Assembly: GCA_049890215.1 (NCBI GenBank) | Contig: JBMHBX010000068.1 | Span: 1-5,927, forward strand | From: UBA685 sp049890215 | GTDB lineage: Bacteria; Pseudomonadota; Alphaproteobacteria; Puniceispirillales; Puniceispirillaceae | DNA length: 5,927 bases | Direction: 5' to 3' | Part shown: positions 1 through 5,927 of the stretch, piece after piece | How positions within the stretch are numbered: position 1 is the first letter of the stretch | Layout of the letters: each line of letters opens with the position of its first letter | Notes under the pieces: model-generated | Databases searched by the model: none | What the model saw: the letters and a program-made list of their open reading frames with translations, nothing else | Told to the model about the DNA's origin: nothing | Made by a program: the position numbers and the translations under genes

Positions 1-136
1 TAATGCCTTCGATGATCATGATGGCGACCATAAAGCCAATGCCTATCCACCCCTGACCAGAGGTGGCAACCCACCATCCAACAAAGGCAAGCGCGACCCA
101 GAAAAATCCAAATAATACCGAAATCATACCTGTCAT
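1..136 (-). CDS. Small hydrophobic membrane protein, 3' end cut by window edge
   Basis: Read on the minus strand from an ATG at 136-134, 45 codons stay open to the window edge, so the gene's 3' end lies outside. The product begins MTGMISVLFGFFWVALAFVG and is strongly hydrophobic: residues about 4-24 make one likely transmembrane segment, and about 30-45 begin a second after a short Gly/Ser/Gln turn. An in-frame TGA eight codons upstream limits the start to this ATG or the one at codon 4. Neither has a strong Shine-Dalgarno; only a weak purine run (AAAGA) precedes the first. The gene is divergent from the restriction-modification gene and shares its upstream region. I do not recognise the family and assign no function. 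The call rests on the open frame, its hydrophobic pattern and the divergent layout, and a chance open frame is still possible at this length. Confidence 0.5.
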   Translation of the reverse strand, partial: MTGMISVLFGFFWVALAFVGWWVATSGQGWIGIGFMVAIMIIEGI

Positions 137-208
137 AATGAGGCGTCTTTCACAAGTTCAAAAACCATAAGGGCCTTACGGCACAGGATAATATGAGGGG
201 GGGAATGA

Positions 209-223
209 ATCAAATGCTTTGAT
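209..223. promoter_or_regulatory. Perfect inverted repeat overlapping the -35 box, candidate operator
   Basis: ATCAAA at 209-214 and TTTGAT at 218-223 are exact reverse complements separated by TGC. The repeat covers five of the six bases of the proposed -35 hexamer (219-224) and is centred near -38 relative to the expected transcription start. That is a usual place for a dimeric regulator to block or contact RNA polymerase. No regulator gene is visible in the window, so the binding protein is unknown. A 6-bp-arm palindrome can also arise by chance in AT-rich intergenic DNA. Confidence 0.4.
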
Positions 224-247
224 GAAAACCCTTAACCGTTTTTTAAT
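219..247 (+). promoter_or_regulatory. Candidate sigma-70-type promoter for the Type ISP gene
   Basis: TTGATG at 219-224 (four of six matches to TTGACA) is followed by a 17-base spacer and TTTAAT at 242-247 (five of six matches to TATAAT). Transcription would start near 254, giving a leader of about 30 bases before the ATG at 285. The overlapping TAATAT at 244-249 is an alternative -10 with a less favourable 19-base spacer. The assignment rests on consensus matching and position only. Confidence 0.5.
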
Positions 248-254
248 ATGAAGC

Positions 255-282
255 TGTTACTCCTGATTTGAGGGGGGTAACA
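255..282 (+). promoter_or_regulatory. Potential leader hairpin sequestering the Shine-Dalgarno
   Basis: In the transcript, TGTTACTCCT (255-264) can pair with GGGGGTAACA (273-282) as a ten-pair stem including two G-U pairs, closing an eight-base loop at 265-272. Most of the G-run of the Shine-Dalgarno (GAGGGGGG, 270-277) is in the stem, and the stem ends two bases before the ATG at 285. The ACTCCT arm resembles the 16S anti-Shine-Dalgarno sequence and would compete with the ribosome for the same bases. If the promoter at 219-247 is right, the hairpin lies at the extreme 5' end of the mRNA. This suggests restrained translation of the enzyme. Whether it is constitutive damping, a thermosensor or a ligand- or protein-controlled switch cannot be told from sequence. 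Confidence 0.5.
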
Positions 283-284
283 AG

Positions 285-3200
285 ATGACAAAAACAAAAC
301 TTTCCTTTGAAGAATTTCTGGCTGAGCTTCGTGAAAATGCCGATAATACGGTTGAGCAAGGCACAAAATTTGAAAGTGCCATGGCAGCCTTATTGCCGCA
401 ATTGCCTGAATATTCATTTGAAGAGGCGTGGCTGTGGCGTGACTGGCCAGATCGTGAGAAATTAACAGGCCTGAATGCACAGGATAATGGCATTGATATT
501 GTCGCACGTATCAGGGATAGCGATGAATATTGGGCAATTCAATGCAAGTTCTATGCACCGATAAGCCAAATAAACGCCAATGATTTAGGCACATTCTATG
601 CTGAATCTGGAAAACAGCCTTTCACGGGTCGCCTTATCATCACCACGACCGATTATTGGACAAGTACCGCTGAGCAATCCATGGATAATCAGCAGATTGA
701 AACACATCGTCTGCGCCTTGATGACCTAAAATCATTAGCCATTGACTGGAACTGGGTAAGACCAGATAAGACAAGCCTGTCATTAGAAGAGAAAAAATCC
801 CTTCGCCCGCATCAGAAAGACGCGCTGAGAGCTGCCAAGCATCATTTTGAGGCTCATGAGAGGGGTCAGCTGATTATGGCTTGCGGTACTGGTAAAACTT
901 ATACCGCATTGAAGATCGCAGAAGAGATGACACCGCAAGGTGGCATGGTGCTGTTTATTGTTCCGTCTTTATCTCTGATGAAGCAAAGCATCACAGAATG
1001 GGCGAATGAGAGAGCAAGAGATCACCGCTATATAGGCGTTTGTTCAGATGAAACAGTTGGCAAATCAGAGGAAAAGACAGGGCAGGTCGCTGATATATCT
1101 GTGCCTGTTTCCACTGCACCACACCGCATAGCCTCACGGATTAGCGCGAAAACCTCTGGCTCAATGACAGTGGTATTTTGCACTTATCAGTCACTTGATA
1201 GGCTTGCCATAGCGCAAGAAATATTCAAAAAGCCCTTTGATCTGGTGATATGTGATGAGGCGCATCGCACAACAGGCGTGGACAGAGAAAAAAGTCCGCT
1301 TGACGGGGATAGGAATTCCAACTTCGTCAAAATTCATGAACAAAGTTTCATTGAGGCCAAAAAGCGCCTTTATATGACGGCCACACCGCGCATTTATACC
1401 GATACATCCAAGGCCAAAGCCAAAGAAGCAAAAATTGACACTTATTCTATGGATAATGAGGCGCAATATGGCACAGTTTTTTACCGCCTCAGCTTTGGTC
1501 AGGCTGTTGAAAAAGGGTTGCTTTCAGATTACCGGGTCATCGTGCTGAATATCGCAGAAGCGAGTGTGGCGACCGCCCTTAGCAGGCTTGATCCCCAAAC
1601 CGTATCTGGCCTTAATGTATCCACAAATGATGCGGCCAAGATTATTGGCTGTTACAAAGCCCTGCGCGACCAAGGTAAAGGCGATAAGGGCATAAAGCTG
1701 AAACGCGCTGTAAGCTTTTCTTCCAGTATCAGACATTCCAAATTGGTGGTTGAAAAATTCAAAGCCATCGTCAAAAACCTGAATCAGCATGAAAATGATG
1801 GCTTTACGGTTGAGCTTGACCATGTGGATGGCACACAAACAGCGCTTAATCGCTCCAGAAGCCTTGATTGGTTAAGATATGAGGCAGACCCAACAGATGA
1901 TGGTGAGGTGTGTCGTATCCTCAGTAATGCGCGCTGTTTGACAGAAGGTGTGGATGTCCCGTCTCTTGATGCAATCTTATTTATGAATCCGCGCAAATCG
2001 CAGATTGATGTTGTGCAGGCGGTTGGCCGCGTGATGCGTAAAGCAGAAGGCAAAGATTATGGATATGTCATCTTGCCGGTGGTTATTCCGCAAGGCATGG
2101 ATGTAAATGACGCGCTTGATAGCAATGAGGTATATGGTGTTGTGTGGGAAGTGTTGCGCGGATTGCGCGCTCATGATGAACGGTTCACCAATTATGCAAG
2201 CAAGCTGGAGCTGAATAGTGTTAAGCCGGAAGATATAACAGTCATAGGTGTGGGCGCCACTGCCAAAGAGACAGATGCCGCACAAGAGTCGGCGGTCGCC
2301 TATGAAACAGGCATACAGCTTGAATTGGCCCATTCAGAAGAGATTGCGAATTATGTCTATGCCAAGATTGTTGAGAAGGTCGGCGATAAACGCTATCTGG
2401 ACCAATGGGCAAAAGACACTGCCCAGCTTCATGATTTGCTTGTCACACGCATTGATGAGGCACGCAAAACCCATGATGAGGTCACAGAGGTTTATGATAA
2501 TTTTCTTATCAGTATCAAAGCCTCAATCAATGATGGGCTAACTGCAAATGACGCCACCTCTATGCTGGCACAACAGCTGATCACCAAGCCGATCTTTGAT
2601 GCTCTATTTGAAGGCAATCAATTTAGCCAGAATAACGTTGTCTCAGCCTCTCTTAATGATGTGTTGGGTATCTTATCACAATATGGCCTTGAAGAAGAGC
2701 TAAGCAAGCTTGAAGGCTTTTATGAGAGTGTGAAAGCGCGTGTCTCTGATATTGATAATGATCCTGCCCGCCAGACCATCATCACAGAGCTTTATGAAAA
2801 ATTCTTTGCGACCGCTTTTCCCAAGACAGCGGAAAGCCTTGGCATAGCCTATACGCCGATTGAATTGGTGGATTTCACCCTAGCCAGTGCTGATGAGGTG
2901 ATGCGCCAGGAATTTGGCCGCAGCCTGTCTGATGAAGGGGTGCATGTGATTGACCCCTTCACGGGCACAGGCAGTTTTATCACCCGCCTGTTACAAAATC
3001 CGAAATTGATTAAAGACAGCGATCTGCATCGCAAATTCACGACCGAGCTATGGGCAAATGAGATATTGCTTTTGGCTTATTATATCGCGGCGGTGAATAT
3101 CGAAGCCGCCTATCATCACAGAGGCGCACGCCAATATCAGGCATTTGAGGGCATTAGCCTGACAGATAGCTTTGAGCTGTATGAAAAAGAGGAGATGGAT

Positions 3201-5897
3201 TTCCCTGAGATGATGGCAGGGAACAGCGATCGTATCAAAGCGCAAAAAGAAGCGCCTATCCGTGTGGTGATTGGTAATCCGCCATGGTCAGCAGGCCAGA
3301 AATCCCAAAATGATGATAATGCGAACCGTGTTTACCCTGCATTGGATGATAGTATCAGAGGGAGCTATGCCAAGCGGTCAAGCGCAACATTGGTAAACGC
3401 CCTCTATGATAGCTATATCCGCGCGGTTCGATGGGCAAGTGATCGCATTGGTGATGAGGGTGTGGTCGCTTTTGTCACAAATGGCGGGTGGCTAGATGGC
3501 ACAAGCACAGATGGCATGCGCCTATGCTTAGAGGATGAATTTGATGCCATTTGGGTTTTTAATTTGCGTGGTAATGCGCGAACCAGTGGTGAGCAAAGGC
3601 AAAAAGAAGCAGGACATGTTTTTGGTCAAGCTAGCCGTGCGCCTGTGGTTATAAGCCTGTTTGTGAAAAACCCTGCCAAGCGGCGTGAGAAGGCAGAGAT
3701 CCATTATCATGATATTGGTGATTATCTGAAACGAGATGAAAAATTAAAAATCATCAGACAGGCAGGCGATATCACAGGGCTTGATTGGAAAGACATAACA
3801 CCCAATGAGCAAGGTGACTGGCTAAATCTGCGCAACCCGCTATTTGAGACATTTATTGAATTGGGAAATGACAGAGTCAAAGCAGGCAAAGAGCCAGAAC
3901 CACAAACCATTTTCCATAGTTATTCATTAGGGGCAAACACTAGTCGCGATGCATGGGCGTATAATTTTAGCCGTGAGAAAGTCGCAGGCAATATGGAACG
4001 CATGATTGCCAATTACAACACTCAGATTGCCGCCCTTGAAGGGGCAAGACAATCAAACCCAACAGCGAAATTAGAACAGATACAATCACTTGATCCAACA
4101 CGCATCAAATGGAGCAGTTCTCTTGTCTCATTGGCAGAGCGTGGCATTAAAGGTGAGTTCAGTGAAATAAACATAAGACGCTCACTCTACAGACCATTTG
4201 ATAATGAATATCTCTACTTGCATCCTAAGTTCACTGAGAGACAAGCCAGGATGTTTGATTATTTCCCAACGCCAGAGACTGAAAACCGCCTCATATGTGT
4301 GACGGGTATAGGTGCAAAAAGTGAGTTTTGTTGCCTGATTGTTGATCATGTTCCCTGTGGTGACATGATGGAGAAATGCCAATCCTTCCCGCGCTGGGTC
4401 TATGAGGCAGATGAGTTTTCAGGCGAGCTAGTCAAAAGGGACAATATCACCGATTTTGCGCTTCATCATTTTCAGGCAACCTATCAGGATGTTACCATCA
4501 CCAAAGATGATATTTTTGACTATGGCTATGGCCTGCTTCATGCGCCAGATTATAGAGAGACCTTTGCCGCTAATTTGCGCTTATCCCTGCCGCGTATCCC
4601 CCTTGTCAAAGATTTCAGAGCCTTTGCCGATGCTGGTGCGGCATTGGCACATCTTCATCTGAACTGGCAATTGGATAGCGACCCGCTATTCCGCAAGGAT
4701 TTAGGCCTTCTGTTTCATGATAACGTCACCTTCCCAGATATGATCCCAGAAGACGCCTATAAAGTCACCAAAATGGAGATGATGGAACGTAGCACCGGCA
4801 CATTCATTAAATATAACACCCACCTCACCATCGGCCCAATCCCAGAGGCAGCCCTAACCTATACCATAGGCAACCGCACACCTCTGCAATGGGTCATAGA
4901 CCGCTATCAAATCGAAACAAACAAGGCGAGCGGGATAAAAAATGATCCCAATGACTGGATAAAAGAACAAGGCCGCCCAGACGCGCTAGTCGAGCTGATA
5001 AAGCGAGTGACATACCTCAGTATAGAAACAGCCAAGATAGTGGATGGCCTGCCAGAAGCAGTGGAGACGCAGAGCAAGCGCAAGGGGCAGGTGAAGTCGA
5101 TACCGGCTGAAGATATCCATAATGAAGCAGATGAGGCCTCTCAAAATATCCGCCTTTTCCCTCTAGGCGGTGAGACGAAATATAGACCATTAGGCATGGA
5201 AAAATACTTTCATGTTAATGGTCAAGCTATTACCATTGATGGTAGGGCGCTTACCGCATTTGTTCCAGGCGAGAACGAGAAAAAAGACCAACAAAACCCA
5301 AATAGCCTTTTTGTTCAGGTAAAATTTCATCTCCCCCACCTTGGCGCTGATATCATCGAGGCAGGCGCATTTAGCCAGATATTGATTGATAATCTGTTGC
5401 CTGAGTTTGCATCACAAACCTTCTTCTATTCACCATCAGACTTTGTCGCTGGCATCTCGGATATCGCAATTTTCTGCGAAGATGGCTCTAAGACTGGATG
5501 GATACAATTTATCATACGAGGAATGAGAACAGGTGGTGCGTTTCTGACAGAAACCGCAAAGTGGTTAGAAGAATTAAAGGGCGGAGATAAAAGGACTGAT
5601 CAAGACCTCTCTGCAACTAAGATCATTGTAAAACAAACAGGCATTTGCTTTCAAAAGACTGTAATCAATAACTACCACACTCAAGCACCTGATAATGCAG
5701 GTGGTTTTGAAATACCAGAGGTGCAAACCTCAAAGCCTGTCGATTATGTCAATGCGCGCGCCATGATTGGTAATGACCCGGATGGCAACCCATTAAACGA
5801 CAATAATGAGCAAAGCAACACCGACCAAACAACCCTGCATTATCACAGAGACAACGCTTTTGAACCTTTTAAGTCGGTCACCAATGAAGATGAGTGA
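285..5897 (+). CDS. Type ISP-like single-chain restriction-modification enzyme (nuclease, translocase, adenine methyltransferase, specificity) with extra C-terminal region
   Basis: Cytoplasmic defence enzyme that combines restriction and modification in one 1,870-residue chain. The start is secure: a strong GAGGGGGG Shine-Dalgarno at 270-277 precedes the ATG, and an in-frame TGA at 264-266 leaves no earlier start. The nuclease (about 1-160) shows an Mrr-type PD-(D/E)xK set: E30 in GTKFE, D71 in GIDIVA, and Q86-C-K88. The superfamily 2 translocase (about 165-640) has RPHQ (174-177), Walker A ACGTGKT (K204, T205), DEAH (324-327), TATP (365-368), EGVDVP (554-559) and QAVGRVMR (578-585). A mostly helical coupler spans about 680-850. 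The methyltransferase has YTP (856-858), the SAM loop DPFTGTGSF (890-898) and catalytic NPPW (998-1001), in the gamma N6-adenine order. The specificity region (about 1100-1590) carries family-like blocks YRPFD (1302-1306), ITDF (1388-1391) and GNR (1529-1531). Known LlaGI/LlaBIII enzymes are near 1,570-1,580 residues and methylate one strand of an asymmetric site. All catalytic motifs look intact, with no frameshift. Residues 1591-1870 are extra and unrecognised. The target sequence cannot be predicted. Confidence 0.93.
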   Translation: MTKTKLSFEEFLAELRENADNTVEQGTKFESAMAALLPQLPEYSFEEAWLWRDWPDREKLTGLNAQDNGIDIVARIRDSDEYWAIQCKFYAPISQINANDLGTFYAESGKQPFTGRLIITTTDYWTSTAEQSMDNQQIETHRLRLDDLKSLAIDWNWVRPDKTSLSLEEKKSLRPHQKDALRAAKHHFEAHERGQLIMACGTGKTYTALKIAEEMTPQGGMVLFIVPSLSLMKQSITEWANERARDHRYIGVCSDETVGKSEEKTGQVADISVPVSTAPHRIASRISAKTSGSMTVVFCTYQSLDRLAIAQEIFKKPFDLVICDEAHRTTGVDREKSPLDGDRNSNFVKIHEQSFIEAKKRLYMTATPRIYTDTSKAKAKEAKIDTYSMDNEAQYGTVFYRLSFGQAVEKGLLSDYRVIVLNIAEASVATALSRLDPQTVSGLNVSTNDAAKIIGCYKALRDQGKGDKGIKLKRAVSFSSSIRHSKLVVEKFKAIVKNLNQHENDGFTVELDHVDGTQTALNRSRSLDWLRYEADPTDDGEVCRILSNARCLTEGVDVPSLDAILFMNPRKSQIDVVQAVGRVMRKAEGKDYGYVILPVVIPQGMDVNDALDSNEVYGVVWEVLRGLRAHDERFTNYASKLELNSVKPEDITVIGVGATAKETDAAQESAVAYETGIQLELAHSEEIANYVYAKIVEKVGDKRYLDQWAKDTAQLHDLLVTRIDEARKTHDEVTEVYDNFLISIKASINDGLTANDATSMLAQQLITKPIFDALFEGNQFSQNNVVSASLNDVLGILSQYGLEEELSKLEGFYESVKARVSDIDNDPARQTIITELYEKFFATAFPKTAESLGIAYTPIELVDFTLASADEVMRQEFGRSLSDEGVHVIDPFTGTGSFITRLLQNPKLIKDSDLHRKFTTELWANEILLLAYYIAAVNIEAAYHHRGARQYQAFEGISLTDSFELYEKEEMDFPEMMAGNSDRIKAQKEAPIRVVIGNPPWSAGQKSQNDDNANRVYPALDDSIRGSYAKRSSATLVNALYDSYIRAVRWASDRIGDEGVVAFVTNGGWLDGTSTDGMRLCLEDEFDAIWVFNLRGNARTSGEQRQKEAGHVFGQASRAPVVISLFVKNPAKRREKAEIHYHDIGDYLKRDEKLKIIRQAGDITGLDWKDITPNEQGDWLNLRNPLFETFIELGNDRVKAGKEPEPQTIFHSYSLGANTSRDAWAYNFSREKVAGNMERMIANYNTQIAALEGARQSNPTAKLEQIQSLDPTRIKWSSSLVSLAERGIKGEFSEINIRRSLYRPFDNEYLYLHPKFTERQARMFDYFPTPETENRLICVTGIGAKSEFCCLIVDHVPCGDMMEKCQSFPRWVYEADEFSGELVKRDNITDFALHHFQATYQDVTITKDDIFDYGYGLLHAPDYRETFAANLRLSLPRIPLVKDFRAFADAGAALAHLHLNWQLDSDPLFRKDLGLLFHDNVTFPDMIPEDAYKVTKMEMMERSTGTFIKYNTHLTIGPIPEAALTYTIGNRTPLQWVIDRYQIETNKASGIKNDPNDWIKEQGRPDALVELIKRVTYLSIETAKIVDGLPEAVETQSKRKGQVKSIPAEDIHNEADEASQNIRLFPLGGETKYRPLGMEKYFHVNGQAITIDGRALTAFVPGENEKKDQQNPNSLFVQVKFHLPHLGADIIEAGAFSQILIDNLLPEFASQTFFYSPSDFVAGISDIAIFCEDGSKTGWIQFIIRGMRTGGAFLTETAKWLEELKGGDKRTDQDLSATKIIVKQTGICFQKTVINNYHTQAPDNAGGFEIPEVQTSKPVDYVNARAMIGNDPDGNPLNDNNEQSNTDQTTLHYHRDNAFEPFKSVTNEDE

Positions 5898-5907
5898 GGT
5901 GAAAATC

Positions 5908-5927
5908 ATGGTGCTGCCGGGGAGATT
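5908..5927 (+). CDS. Start of a downstream, probably co-transcribed gene (5' end only)
   Basis: An ATG at 5908 follows GAGGTG (5896-5901) by six bases, a good Shine-Dalgarno, and lies 10 bases after the stop of the large gene. The visible product is MVLPGR plus one incomplete TT- codon (Phe or Leu). An in-frame ATG at 5890 would extend it to begin MSEVKIMVLPGR and overlap the large gene by 8 bases, but it has no clear ribosome-binding site, so 5908 is preferred. No terminator separates the two genes, which suggests an operon. The fragment is too short to identify the family. Confidence 0.5.

Larger units (their letters stand above)
191..277 (+). repeat. Two near-identical G-rich Shine-Dalgarno-like boxes
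   Basis: The box ATATGAGGGGGGG at 191-203 closely matches ATTTGAGGGGGG at 266-277. The downstream copy contains the Shine-Dalgarno of the large gene. The upstream copy sits just before an ATG at 205 that opens only a five-codon frame (205-222). The copies are about 75 bases apart centre to centre. They may be coincidence, a duplicated leader, or paired protein or RNA sites. Confidence 0.35.

Noticed and set aside
168..178. Short palindrome TAAGG-G-CCTTA in the divergent intergenic region.
   Set aside because: Five-base arms alone are weak evidence and it does not line up with a recognisable promoter element on either strand.
187..192. GATAAT as a second -10 box for the large gene.
   Set aside because: No acceptable -35 hexamer lies 16-18 bases upstream.
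188..213. Minus-strand promoter for the membrane-protein gene (TTGATT and TATTAT).
   Set aside because: The spacer between the two hexamers is only 14 bases, too short for a normal sigma-70 promoter.
205..222. Five-codon upstream frame (M-N-Q-M-L) after the first G-rich box, a possible leader peptide.
   Set aside because: It lies upstream of the expected transcript start near 254 and overlaps the inverted repeat, and the G-run is almost touching the ATG; it is more likely chance.
225..244. AAAAC and GTTTT arms with a T-run, resembling a terminator.
   Set aside because: The five-pair, mostly A-T stem with an eight-base loop is too weak, and the T-run is better explained as part of the promoter -10 area.
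1191..1838. Open frames of about 90-105 codons on the minus strand inside the large gene.
   Set aside because: They are antisense shadows of a gene with intact catalytic motifs, with no ribosome sites or recognisable protein features.
2248..2541. 97-codon plus-strand frame inside the large gene.
   Set aside because: It is an out-of-frame shadow over the helical coupler; its Met/Arg/Ser-rich translation looks non-biological.
5304..5330. Q-V-K in LFVQVKFHL (residues 1675-1683) as a second PD-(D/E)xK nuclease core.
   Set aside because: No matching upstream acidic motif with suitable spacing is visible, so a single Q-x-K is not enough.

Overview
The window is almost entirely one very long gene. 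A plus-strand reading frame at 285-5897 encodes a 1,870-residue single-chain restriction-modification enzyme of the Type ISP (LlaGI/LlaBIII-like) family. It carries, in order, an Mrr-like nuclease, a superfamily 2 DNA translocase, a helical coupler, a gamma-class adenine-N6 methyltransferase and a target-recognition region. After these comes a C-terminal stretch of about 280 residues that the classical Type ISP layout does not have.

The host looks like a Gram-negative bacterium, perhaps an alphaproteobacterium. This is a weak inference from protein style, Shine-Dalgarno use and moderate GC content; there is no taxonomic marker in the window.

Layout. Positions 1-136 hold the 5' end of a divergent minus-strand gene for a small hydrophobic membrane protein, cut by the window edge. 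Positions 137-284 are the divergent intergenic region. It contains a plausible sigma-70-type promoter for the big gene (219-247), a perfect 6-3-6 inverted repeat over its -35 hexamer (209-223), and a potential RNA hairpin (255-282) that would bury the gene's own Shine-Dalgarno sequence. A G-rich near-copy of that Shine-Dalgarno lies at 191-203. Positions 5908-5927 hold the start of a further plus-strand gene, 10 bases after the big gene's stop and with its own strong ribosome-binding site, so the two are probably co-transcribed.

How it would work. By analogy with LlaGI and LlaBIII, the one polypeptide methylates adenine in its own asymmetric target. On unmodified invading DNA it translocates using ATP and cuts when two converging enzymes collide. 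The stacked control signals upstream suggest that expression is restrained, which would suit a toxic restriction enzyme. The main novelty candidates are the C-terminal extension and the Shine-Dalgarno-masking hairpin with the operator-like repeat.
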